A stretch of DNA of 13,667 nucleotides from the NCBI GenBank assembly GCA_027579435.1, contig JANBPK010000025.1, forward strand, positions 1 through 13,667. Reading direction: 5' to 3'. How positions within the stretch are numbered: position 1 is the stretch's first letter; every line of letters starts with the position of its first letter. Under the pieces are notes generated by a model that ran no database searches, had not been told where the DNA came from, and saw only the letters and a program-made list of their open reading frames with translations. This document shows, piece by piece, positions 1 to 8,715 of the stretch. The stretch comes from Candolleomyces eurysporus. Lineage: Eukaryota > Basidiomycota > Agaricomycetes > Agaricales > Psathyrellaceae. A program made the position numbers and the translations under genes.

Positions 1-437
1 ACTGACATCTGTAGAGGATGCGGCTGCTGCGACTGGGAAGGCGCGGGTCTGGAGACCGACTTTCTGAAACTTGTGGGGGGGCTCCTGGGTGCGAGAGGAG
101 GAGGCAGAGGCGGATTTTGGGGGAGGCGAGCTGGGCCGGGGACGTTTTCCTAGGACAAGGGAGGATGTCTGAGTCTGAGTCTGAGTCTGAGTGGTCGGCG
201 GGGGCGCGACAGGGATTTCAAGGGGAGGATTCGAATACGGGCCCAGATTGTGAGAGAAAATACATGTAGGCCTGGTGCACGGGCGGGAATCTGGACAGGG
301 AACACGGTGGAAAGAGCCAAGGGACGGAAACATGGTGAGAGGGCCGCTCCTGCAGAGTTGAGTCCATCATGGGAATTTTCCTCCTTTTCAATTTGACCAA
401 GTGACAGCAGGTCCACACCTTCTCGTCTGCGCACACC
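1..437. other. Upstream region without a confident gene
   Basis: No convincing complete gene is visible here. On the plus strand a frame is open from base 1 to a TAG at 151-153. It encodes a Cys- and Gly-rich stretch (starting TDICRGCGCCDWEG, ending in a Gly/Arg-rich tail), so it could be the last exon of a gene entering from the left, but I recognise no family and the reading may be chance. Several other frames are also open because the DNA is G-rich. The 3' part (about 300-437) should hold the promoter and leader of the ceramide synthase gene that starts at 438. Confidence 0.3.
168..192. repeat. GAGTCT hexamer tandem repeat
   Basis: About four perfect tandem copies of a GAGTCT unit (any phase) lie in the G-rich region upstream of the ceramide synthase gene. 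The repeat is a short microsatellite. It would encode alternating Ser-Glu if translated in one frame, but no supported gene covers it. Confidence 0.8.
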
Positions 438-2200
438 ATGGCCCCCGGAAATACCCACCCCAGGAAGCGGCCAGCGCCCTTCACAGACCAGATAGAGTAC
501 GTCGGTGCCTTTCCCAGCTCGTTTCCCAACCCGTCTGACCCCCTTGCTGCACAGAAAGGATCCCAACCACCACCTTGCTGGCCCCTTTCTNGCCCCAGAC
601 GTGCGTTTCCTTCCTCTTTGGCATGTGTGCCGTGCTCAGTTTCATGCTATCTAGGCCGCTTGGCTCCTTGGCACCGTCTCGGACAGGTTCTCCAGTCTCA
701 AGCGGATTCCTGGCCCCTTCCAGACGCGTTCCTCCCTGGTGGCTGCAATGGGCAACCAACCCATGTCGGTTTCGTTTCGCGTCCGTTTGCCTATTTTTGG
801 TTGACCCCGTTTTCCACCAGATACCGCACTCAAACTCCTCGTTACACCCGTGGTACTCTATCTCAACTGGAAATATGTCACCCCATACGTAGCGCCCGGC
901 CTGCCGAACCCCTTCGCGCCAATCTTCCTGTTGTCGGGATACATCCCAACCTCGAAACCTGAAGACCCCCGCTACGCCAAATCCTACTTTGACTTGGTCT
1001 TCCTGGCGTATTACATCGTCTTCTTCTCCTTCATTCGCGAATACCTTGCCAACACGGTTTCTCGACCCCTTGGGCGCTATTTCGGACTCCGGAAGGAAGC
1101 AAAGCTCGACCGGTTTGCAGAGCAATTCTATGCACTCGTCTACTTTTCCTGCTTCGGAGCGTGGGGCTACGTGAGTTATCACCTCCTGCTCATTCAGAAC
1201 CTCTCTCATTCTCCATTCAGCGCGTCATGACCCAGTTGCCCACCTTTTGGTACCAAACCAAATATTTCTGGCTCGGCAAGTTCTCCTCATTCATCTTTCC
1301 TCGCTCAGTCTCTAATATGCGGGGCTTAACTAGATTACCCTCACTGGGACATGCCTGCTGAATTGAAGCGCTACTATTTGATGCAATTTTCCTATTGGTG
1401 CCAGCAATTCATCGTTCTAGTGCTCGGGTTGGAAAAGCCTCGTAAAGATTACAAAGAACTAGTTGCACACCACTTTGTCACTCTTTGGCTCGTCGGGTAA
1501 GGTTCCAAACACGTTGTCGAAAGCAAACAAAACTGATCCGTCTGCAGCTGGAGCTACCTGCTCAACTTGACGATAATTGGTAGCGCTGTTTATATGAGTA
1601 TGGATATTCCTGACGCGTTCCTTGCCGTACGTCCTCTGTCTCATCTTCTGCACAGTGTTCTGAAGCCGTCTCTTCCAGGCATCCAAGCTGTTGAACTACA
1701 TTCAGTGGGAGAGAGCCAAGATTGTCACGTTTGTCACCTTCATTGGTGTTTGGACGTGCGTTTCTTGTCCGCTTTTCCGGTTCCGTGTCTCTAACGTTTA
1801 TCCAGTTACTTCCGCCACTACCTAAATCTCAAGATGCTCTGGTCGGTTTGGTATGAGAACGGATTGGTCCCGTGAGTCTTCACTCTCTGCATCATAATCG
1901 CTCATGCTAACTGGTTTTTTAGTGAATTCAGTAAGCAATGGAACTGGAGTGAAGGCGTCTACATCATCTGGTGGCTGCCTCCCGCCGCCTTTCTATCCAT
2001 TCTTGCTTTGCAAGTGCTAAATCTCTTCTGGTACTGGCTCATGTGGAGGATATTGATCAGGTTTGCGTTTTTTTTTCTTAAACTGACATTAATTTGGGCT
2101 AACAGGCGCTCTTAGGGCTATCGTAACTCGCGTTGCTGATGACGACCGTTCTGACGACGAGGATGAGGATGAACCTACTGCTAATGGAAAGCAAGATTGA
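438..2200 (+). CDS. LAG1: Sphingosine N-acyltransferase (ceramide synthase), TLC domain
   Basis: Ceramide synthase joins a fatty acyl-CoA to a long-chain base in the ER membrane. Exons read as 438-768, 821-1170, 1221-1275, 1334-1496, 1548-1626, 1679-1755, 1806-1871, 1923-2060 and 2116-2200, a frame-consistent model of about 447 aa. An optional in-frame intron at 601-654 (GTGCGT...CTAG) would give about 429 aa. Family hallmarks are plain: PNPFAPIFLLSGYIPTS, the LDRFAEQFYALVYF block, DYPHW, LKRYYLMQFSYWCQQ, and the Lag motif with the paired His (ELVAHHFVTLWL) followed by SMDIPDAFLA and WTYFRHY. Several hydrophobic membrane spans are present. The C-terminus is acidic (DDDRSDDEDEDE), as in yeast Lag1/Lac1, where CK2 phosphorylates this tail. 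The start is chosen for its CACCATGGC context. The N-terminal exon is poorly conserved, contains an N at 591, and is the weakest part of the model. LAG1 and LAC1 cannot be told apart here. Confidence 0.9.
1276..1333 (+). other. GC-AG intron in the ceramide synthase gene
   Basis: The reading frame runs through KYFWL and resumes at DYPHWD only if the intron begins at GCAAGT (1276) and ends at CTAG (1333). A single G left at 1275 joins AT at 1334 to make the conserved Asp. No GT donor nearby keeps the frame. The remainder of the donor (GCAAGT) matches the strong consensus expected for GC-AG introns. Confidence 0.85.
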
Positions 2201-2329
2201 TCTAGTAACGATTTGTGTCAAGATAGATTTGATGAACGATACCGCTATTCATATACCATTCCTAGGAAATACACTAGAAGTACAGGGTTTGGNAAAAAAA
2301 AAGTAGATTGCTCCCACCCACACCGTAAT
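2201..2329. other. Convergent 3' intergenic region
   Basis: This 129-bp gap separates two genes that converge tail to tail. It must hold both 3' ends and polyadenylation signals. It contains an N at 2293 followed by a run of nine A, a homopolymer where the assembly is uncertain. Confidence 0.6.
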
Positions 2330-3958
2330 TCAAACATTCTCTGCAACATTTTCTGACAGATCGGTTACTGGGGACCGAAGCTTGCCCGTCTCAGGGTCAT
2401 ATCCGAGGCGAGGGCCGATTTCTTCGTCGTCGCTTTCATAGTCGCTCTCGTTGGCCTCGAGCTTCACCCGTAGAGAGCCAGCTGCAGTTTGGTTTGGCCA
2501 TCTTTCTTCTCTCTGCTTGTCAACCTGGGTTCCACTGGCCATCTGAACCAAGGCCTCCAAGGTGTACTGTAGCGATGCTTGCGAGTGAGCGAAAACCCTG
2601 ATGAACTGAAGAGCACAAATGAAATCTTACGTGAGCGTCGTTGCCCGCGTTGTGGAGATACATTGGATTTATTTGAAGAAGGCGGCACATCTTTTCCAGT
2701 CCACGACGATTGCCACCGTCATCGCCTAATAGCGCGCCGATCAGGTCAGATGTATCCACGACAAACAAACCAGAGTCGGGAGTGTTGTCTGGAAGGATAT
2801 GTGTCAGGTTAGTGAGAGGAACCTCGAGACGCTTCAGATCCCTATGAAAGTGTAAATATGAGCCACTCAAAGTTGAGGCGCGATCCTTACTTGATATCTT
2901 GACTATTGTCATGGAATACAAGAAAGACGGTCCCATAGCCCTCCAGGATACTGAACAGGTCTGCAACCCGAGTCTTGAGGTCTTTCTTCTTGACCCTTTC
3001 GGTCTGTCCGAAGCGATAATTCTTTTGGGCGTGATTGAGGCCATATTCTGTGGCAAAACAAGATGGAAGACTACCCACATCGCGATTCTCTGCAACAAAC
3101 CTCCCATTTCGATACCATTCGTAGTCCTGGACACAGAAATGACCTTCCTCTTCAACCTTCTCGCCGTCTTTCCACCCAACGAGGCTCCAGCCAAACTCGG
3201 TGATCATGGTATGATCCCTTTCCCAGCTCTCAAAGTCCATGGCACACCAGACGCCTTTCTTCTCGGCCCATAAGGACCTGACCCGCTCGAAGACGAGCCT
3301 TCGGTGGGCGAGCGTCGTGTTCGTCCCTTTCAATTTCTTGTTATTCTTGTCGATACCCTAGAGACCAAGAGATCAATTCTGTAAATGCTCGTCCACAAGA
3401 TTGACAACTGCGAACCTTCAGAGCTCCCCTGAGAGCAGTACCGTCTTCATACGTGATCGGAGATACGGTGCGCAGTTCTTCATTGGTCATCAAGCAGTCA
3501 GAGTAAGGCAGCGGAATGACTTCTTTGGTCATCCCCAGGGCGTGCAGCCAGTACCGGATGTAATCGACTTGCTTCAACGAAAACATCAAGCGGGCTTCGC
3601 CATTCTCGAGTGTGCCTGCAATCCCTCAGAGGACGTGCTACACGATGATCTGATCTGTAGGACTTACCGACATACAGCTGCACGCCATGGACCCCGTCGA
3701 TATGCAGTGGGTGATCAGGGTGGACGAGAGCATCGTGGGCTTATCGCAAGGCGTGAGGCCCCAGCATCTGTAGAGAAAGACCAAACAGACCTAGTATTGC
3801 CTTGAGAGCAGCCCCATCCTCGGGATCTGGAAGGGACCCTGGCCTATGTTGTCTGGTTAGCAACTGCTGCGGTTAGGTGCCTGCGGTGAGTTGTGTTACC
3901 ACTCAAACCAGATATCGGTGTAGCGATAGTAGCCCGTGATGACAGTGCTGGAGCTCAT
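2330..3958 (-). CDS. Gfd2/YDR514C-family DEDDh exonuclease-like protein
   Basis: Seven exons on the minus strand (3958-3900, 3843-3791, 3739-3668, 3615-3416, 3357-2891, 2841-2631, 2566-2330) join in frame to 432 aa with introns of 49-64 nt. The C-terminal half is an RNase H-fold 3'-5' exonuclease domain with all DEDDh motifs: Exo I D169 and E171 (AMDFESW, followed by ITEFGWSL), Exo II D278 (VFHDNSQDIKDL), a VVDTSDL strand, and Exo III H347 and D352 (HNAGNDAHYTLEAL). This resembles the fungal Gfd2/YDR514C C-terminal domain; yeast Gfd2 is linked to mRNA export through Dbp5. The N-terminal part (VHGVQLYVGTLENGEARL) is a separate region often found in basidiomycete members. The last 50 residues are acidic (YESDDEEIGPRLGYDPETG). 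Intact catalytic residues suggest real nuclease activity, but the substrate is unknown. It shares its upstream region with the CENP-A gene. Confidence 0.85.
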
Positions 3959-4231
3959 GCTGGACGAGATATAGAATTTGAGGACTAGATCCGTTGAAAG
4001 TAGGCGCGACGCAGAGTCTCGTCGTCGCGTTCACTTCCAAGCCGTGGGGAAACCCGCAGCAGCCACAGTGGCCCTTTTATACATGATCCATCGAGTTGCC
4101 TTTTTCGGAAACCAGGTTCGTCCACGGCCCTTGTCCAGTTTCACGTCGCCACCAGCGCCCTTCATTCGTTTCGTTTCTTTTCCTTCCCTGAGCTGCTCAC
4201 GATACTCACGAACGACTGCTGGTGCTAGTCA
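3959..4231. promoter_or_regulatory. Divergent promoter region, Gfd2-like / CENP-A
   Basis: This 273-bp stretch lies between two start codons facing away from each other, so it should carry both promoters. A TTTTATACAT stretch at about 4075-4084 is a possible TATA-like element. A pyrimidine-rich tract precedes the CENP-A start (about 4160-4200). The assignment rests on gene layout only. Confidence 0.5.
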
Positions 4232-4895
4232 ATGTCGCATATGGCGCAAAAGGGGTCCTCATCAAAGCGCAAGGCGCCTGCAAACAACATGGATCCTCCG
4301 ACACCGGCGAAGAGAACGAAGATGGCCACAGCTCGTAAAAGTACTGGTGGACGTCCACCCCGGAGGTCCGACGCTAACAGGGCTCAAGGTGCGTTTTTCT
4401 GACGCGATTGTGACGTGTCTCTGGTGGCTAATCGCACACCTAGCTCAAGCACCGCCCAGGAGACGTCGGTTCCACCCAGGAACTGTGGCATTGCGAGAGA
4501 TCAGAAAATACCAGAAGAGTACAGACTTACTACTGCGAAAACTACCCTTTTCTCGAGTCGTGCGTCTCCACCGCCTCGCGCCGTCGCTGAACTGCCGCTG
4601 ATATACTCCCAGGTCCGGGAAATTGCATTGGATATGCAGACGAATTATAACGGCCCAGCGGACACTGCTTTGCGATGGCAGAGTTCTGCGTTAATGGCCC
4701 TGCAGGAAGCGGCAGAAGCCTTCCTTGTTCACCTATTTGAGGATGCGTGCGTATTGAATTTCTTCTGCTTCCTCTCCACGATGCTAATCAAGCTATAGCA
4801 ATCTCTGTGCCATCCACGCCAAGCGAGTGACTCTTATGACCAGAGACATTCAGCTCGCTAGACGTATACGAGGGCCATGGGGCGGGCTTGCCTAA
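4232..4895 (+). CDS. CSE4: Centromeric histone H3 variant CENP-A/Cse4
   Basis: Replaces H3 in centromeric nucleosomes and specifies the kinetochore site. Four exons (4232-4388, 4444-4559, 4613-4746, 4799-4895) give 167 aa. The histone fold is unmistakable: [20 protein letters not shown] (alpha N), VREIALD (alpha 1), [20 protein letters not shown] (alpha 2), [17 protein letters not shown] and [13 protein letters not shown]. It is a CENP-A, not canonical H3: the tail is divergent and does not start ARTKQTARK, loop 1 is enlarged (residues about 99-111, [12 protein letters not shown]), LRW replaces [12 protein letters not shown] replaces AYLVGLFED, and the protein ends in GPWGGLA. Canonical fungal H3 is 136 aa. 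The basic tail contains TARKSTGG at residues 33-40. A second in-frame ATG lies three codons downstream, so the exact start is uncertain by three residues. Confidence 0.93.
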
Positions 4896-5252
4896 TCTCT
4901 AACGACCTTACCCTTCGCGCGATACCTATCCACCCATTTGCTCCGAGTTTTGAGACACATCCATTGTATATCCGTTGCTCTGTATTTCGTACCGGTTCAA
5001 TATTAATCTAAGATGTACCTATATTACCCAAGGCATGAATGTATTCGGCCTCTCTCGGTACCACCTAATTCACCTGGCAAGAGCATATGAGGAATTAGCA
5101 AGGGTTTGAAAGGAAGGAGAAGAAGGCGAATGGTCATATTAGATCAAGAAGGGTTCATCGGACATCCACCGGTCTGTCGCTGGACAGGCCATCGAGGTGG
5201 GTCCCTCACACCACTAGTTGTTGTCATCCCAAATTATTCGAACGTTTTCCAC
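4896..5252. other. Convergent intergenic region
   Basis: This 357-bp gap separates the stop codons of the CENP-A and COX18-like genes. I see no conserved coding frame, RNA gene or repeat. It should contain the two 3' untranslated regions. Confidence 0.5.
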
Positions 5253-6448
5253 TCACTTTGTTCTGCGTCGAGGCTTGCTTGCAGGACTGGCGGCTGGTTG
5301 AGAAATCGTCGCTGTGGATGTAGATTGAACTTGCGACGGAGTTGGGGCAGGCTGAGCAGGTCTGGACGCTTCCAGAGCCAATCTACGGCGATAGTCCATC
5401 CAATCCATGACCCACGTCTGAAGGAGACCAAACGTCGCTGAAGAGACCCAGTAGAGAGTGATGCTCTACACCCAGATGAGCAGGGGACGTTGAAGAGTAA
5501 AGTAGAAGCGTACCCCCGGCATCATGGAAGCAATAAGAATCCTGACGACTGAAAGTCCCCGCAAAGCCGTTTTAATAATATTGCCAGGCTCGATGACCCT
5601 CTTGCCTGCTGCACGCGCAGCTTCGCGTTTCTTCTCAATGAGCTGCATGTTCTCCTTTTGAGTAGCAGTCATCAACCAGTTGCTTGACTCGACGTTGGCC
5701 ATCGTTATGACGCCCAACACGATCGGAAGTGTCATCGTCGGGTCTGGGTGAGCCAGAGTCGACAGGGTGAGGAACGACTCGGAATCGAAAGGTGTCGGCG
5801 ATTCAGACAGCTGTCGCAGAACCATCGTAATAGCAACGAAAGGAGGCAGTTGCACGAGGGGCGGAATGGCTAGGGTCTTCCAAGGTTGGCAGCCATACTT
5901 CTTGAACAATTCTGACCGTTTCGCTTTCATCTAAGGAAAGGTTATCATCTGAGGACAAGCACTACTCCACTCATCACTTACAATTTCATGACACTTTTTC
6001 GCATGATATTCAATAAGGAACGGTTTGTCACCCCTAATCTTGTCCGCCTTCATTTGCTCAAAGACACGTTTCTCGACGGCTGGCTTCTCCTGCGCAAGCT
6101 GAGGAACGATAACCTCCTCTATTATGCGCGACTTTTGTTTTCCCTATAAAGAATGAGCTTGCTGTATTGGCAAGTATGAAGCATGCCTACCCATATCGAG
6201 ACGGGGAGAAGGGCAAAGCGGGTCACGAGAGTGACGAGGACGATTCCGGTAGAGTACGCTGGCCATGACGGAGGGATGGGGAGGCCTATTGCGAGGTCAA
6301 GGAACTCTGTTCCAAGGCCTGTTAGCAGGAACCGCTTGTTCCTGGGTCCTGGTCGCTGTGCATGGCGACGGAGCAGAGGAGAGTGAGCGACGCTGGTCAA
6401 CCCAGAGACAGGGCGAAATTTGTGAAGAGAGAGCATGGGTGACGCCAT
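5253..6448 (-). CDS. COX18: Mitochondrial inner-membrane insertase, COX18-like (YidC/Oxa1 family)
   Basis: Oxa1/Cox18/YidC proteins insert membrane proteins; Cox18 exports the C-terminus of Cox2 across the inner mitochondrial membrane. Exons 6448-6191, 6143-5982, 5930-5514 and 5465-5253 join to 349 aa with 47-51 nt introns. Residues 1-45 are rich in Arg, Lys, Ser and Leu without acidic residues, fitting a mitochondrial targeting sequence. Hydrophobic spans follow: about 65-86 (STGIVLVTLVTRFALLPVS), 155-178 (LAIPPLVQLPPFVAITMVLR), 205-222 (TMTLPIVLGVITMA) and two near 255-300 (VVRILIASMMPG then SITLYWVSSATFGLLQTW). The charged block after the first span (KQKSRIIEEVIVPQLAQEK) is typical of the family. 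The C-terminal tail is short, basic and Ser/Pro/Thr-rich, without the long ribosome-binding coiled coil of Oxa1, which favours Cox18. Oxa1 is the main alternative. Confidence 0.82.
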
Positions 6449-6652
6449 CAAAAACGCGTCGCGTGTGGAAAGGTCCGATCACCATACAAGCTGTAGATCT
6501 CTCAAGCTGGTACTCATATTCATTTTGCTATCAAATCTGCGTCTCCGACAGCATAGTCAACATTGCATAGAAAGGATATTTTTCGTGTGGCATGACATAG
6601 AAAATCGCATAGTGAAATATCGCCCCCGCAAAGTGACTGGCCCCTCCCACAT

Positions 6653-7427
6653 CTAGAACACAAGTTGATGAGGGAACTGTCCCTTCGACAGACCCCAGCT
6701 CGCCTTGAGGTATTTTGCGAGGTACTCAGTCTTCTTGATGGCCTCAATGACCGCCTTGTCAACCTCCTTCTGGTCGGCTGCCTTCGACTCGGGGAAGGCC
6801 TCCTTCGCCTTGGGCTTGCCATCTTCGAAGAACTCTAACTCAGCAGACTTCCCAGCCGAGGAGGAGGACTTGGCGAAGTAGGCATCGTTGACCTTCTCGT
6901 CGACCTATATATTGGAATCGGTCAAGCATGCTATCGATTTCTCAGATTGTCCACTACGCACCTTGACACCAGAGATATCAATCTTCGTCGAGGTAGCGAT
7001 AACATACGCCTGGTTCACACGTCGCAGGGGAACACCGTTGACCTTGTAAGGCCCGGTAACCAACAACAATCCACTCTCCAACTGCTTCAAGAAAACAACG
7101 CGCTTCCCTCTGAAACGACCAGCGAGGAGGATGACAACGGTGCCAGGGGTGATGGAGGAGCGGAGGCCAGAGGGCTTGGGGGGACTTGCGGCTCTTCTTG
7201 GGTTGGCGGACGTCTTCAGCGGGGTAGTATCGGGGGGCCTTCGCGGTTGGTACAAGACGCTTTCCGCCGTTCTTCTCGCCGCCGATGGTCTTTTCAACAT
7301 ACTCAGCAGGGGCTTCAGCCGCTGGCTTTTGAGTCTTTTTCTGGCCCTTGTAGAGTCCCCGCTTGGCGAAGACCTGCGAGCGGGAGAGGCGGCCAACGCT
7401 GGGGACGATTTCTTTGCTTCTTGCCAT
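6653..7427 (-). CDS. RPL6: 60S ribosomal protein eL6 (RPL6), frameshifted in this assembly
   Basis: Large-subunit ribosomal protein eL6. Two exons (7427-6962 and 6904-6653) with a 57-nt intron. The N-terminus [18 protein letters not shown] and [12 protein letters not shown], the KOW-type core [57 protein letters not shown], and the C-terminal helix ([19 protein letters not shown]) are all eL6 features. The first exon is one base too long: the frame shifts between [10 protein letters not shown] and [12 protein letters not shown] inside a run of six C on the coding strand (7178-7183). With five C the frame is continuous and encodes about 238 aa, a normal length. Because this is an essential gene with both halves intact, a sequencing error is more likely than a pseudogene. 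The leader holds a possible intron and an upstream ORF. Confidence 0.9.
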
Positions 7428-7428
7428 G

Positions 7429-7609
7429 CTGGTGGGTATCGTCAATGGCGTCTATAACGCGGTCCAGCAGCGTTACACACCTTGTTCTTGAGGTCGTCGA
7501 GGCCGATGCCGGAAATGATACAGAGGACTGGATTGGGATCAAAGTGTGGCTTGTTGAGCTGCATAGTTGCTTCGGAGATTGCCGACGGCGGTAGACCGCG
7601 TGTCGGCAT
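7429..7609 (-). other. Upstream ORF and probable leader intron of eL6
   Basis: On the minus strand an ATG at 7609-7607 opens a frame (starting MPTRGLPPSAISEATMQ) that runs 43 codons to a good donor, AAG|GTGTGT at 7480. A 52-nt intron (7480-7429, ending CACCAG) would place the splice one base before the eL6 ATG. When spliced, the upstream frame overlaps eL6 out of frame. When unspliced, it ends at a TGA inside the intron, before the eL6 ATG. I recognise no protein family. It may be a leader exon with an upstream ORF, or transcription may start downstream of this ATG. Confidence 0.45.
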
Positions 7610-7743
7610 GATAAGATAAGATGTGGCAATAGGGGCTTAACTGGAAACCACGTCCATCGTAGACGTCACCGGTGTGCCCGTTGGGCAGCAAGCATGGCCG
7701 GGGCTAGCGGAACTTGAAGTCTTCCTAACCCTCAACCACTGCC
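7610..7743. promoter_or_regulatory. Divergent promoter region, eL6 / nucleotidase
   Basis: The start codons of the eL6 and nucleotidase genes face apart across 316 bp; the part outside the eL6 leader is given here. A GACGTCAC motif at 7662-7669 contains the ACGTCA core of a CRE-type bZIP site, a weak clue only. Confidence 0.4.
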
Positions 7744-8696
7744 ATGGCCACCTCCAACGATGACCGGCCAATCGTTTGGTTCGATATCGACAACACCCTC
7801 TATTCTACTAGCGCGAAGATCTCTCATGCAATGGGGGAAAGAATTCATGGTATGTGCCATTGGAATGCCTTATCTCTCAATGCACACGACTGAACTACGT
7901 TAGCGTATTTTGTCAGCCTTGGTCTGACTCATGAAGAGGCCTCGGAGCTGCATCTGCGCTACTATACGCAATACGGACTTGCCCTTCGAGGATTGACGAG
8001 GCACCACGACGTTGGTTTGTTCGCATTTTCCTCCGAAGTCTTTCCACAAATTAGCGCTCATTTTGATTCCAGACCCACTGGACTTTGACCAGAAATGTGA
8101 CGGCTCGATCCCTCTCGAAGAAATGATCAGTTTCAGCCCCGAATTGCGCAAACTGTTTGAAGACATCGACAGATCAAAGGTCCGAGTTTGGGCGCTCACC
8201 AACGCCTACAAACCTGTATGTCCGTTAACCTTGATCGTGTGCCAACATCTCACTGCGAGCAGCATGCACAGCGAGTCTTGCGTATATTGAAGTTAGACGA
8301 CCTAGTTGAAGGGCTTGTTTATTGCGATTACCTGGCCAAAGACTTTGTATGCAAACCCGAGCCCGAATACTACAAAATGGTGAGCCCTTCCTTGACATTC
8401 TCAAAAACCCCATATTTACCTTCTTTGTTTAGGCGATGGCTAAGGCTGGTCTCTCTGACCCATCCAAATGCTATTTCGTGGACGACAATCGCGGCAACGT
8501 AGATGCCGCACGGGCCCTAGGTTGGGCGCATTGCGTACACTTTTGCGAAAAGGGGCTTGAAGGGGTAGAAGGAGGAAGGATTTTGCAGATCGACAACGAG
8601 AGGGCACCGGGCGCACCGGATAACGATGTCATAGATGTCACAACTCTGGAAGAGCTAAGAAAGGTTTGGCCGGAAATATTCAAGCAGTCGGAGTAA
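7744..8696 (+). CDS. HAD-family pyrimidine 5'-nucleotidase (SDT1/PHM8-like)
   Basis: Likely a soluble nucleotidase that dephosphorylates pyrimidine mononucleotides; relatives are yeast Sdt1 and Phm8. Exons 7744-7849, 7904-8014, 8073-8215, 8263-8379 and 8433-8696 give 246 aa, a normal length. All four HAD motifs are present: I, WFDIDNTLY with nucleophile D14 and acid/base D16; II, ALTNA with T115; III, K151 in CKPEPEYY; IV, CYFVDDNRGN with D176 and D177. The helical cap includes YYTQYGLALRGL and DPLDFDQKCDG, the typical Sdt1-type cap sequence. The start ATG has a CCATGG context. The stop codon lies only 19 bp from the stop of the convergent Tma17-like gene, so the transcripts probably overlap at their 3' ends. 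SDT1 and PHM8 cannot be separated from sequence alone. Confidence 0.92.
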
Positions 8697-8715
8697 TATT
8701 TCTGTAGGAGCGACA

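Noticed and set aside
168..192. Hexamer repeat as a possible CRISPR-like or telomeric array
   Set aside because: It is a simple perfect microsatellite without spacers, and the unit is not a fungal telomere repeat (TTAGGG type).
150..566. Two long overlapping minus-strand frames before and across the start of the ceramide synthase gene
   Set aside because: They overlap each other and the better supported plus-strand exon, show no recognisable domain, and are expected by chance in G-rich DNA with few stops.
4060..4601. Plus-strand frame starting near 3978 and running into the CENP-A gene
   Set aside because: It crosses the CENP-A exons in another frame and contains no family signature; the histone frame with clean introns explains the sequence.
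6947..7594. Long plus-strand frames opposite the eL6 gene
   Set aside because: They are antisense shadows of a highly conserved ribosomal protein gene; their translations are low-complexity and match nothing known to me.
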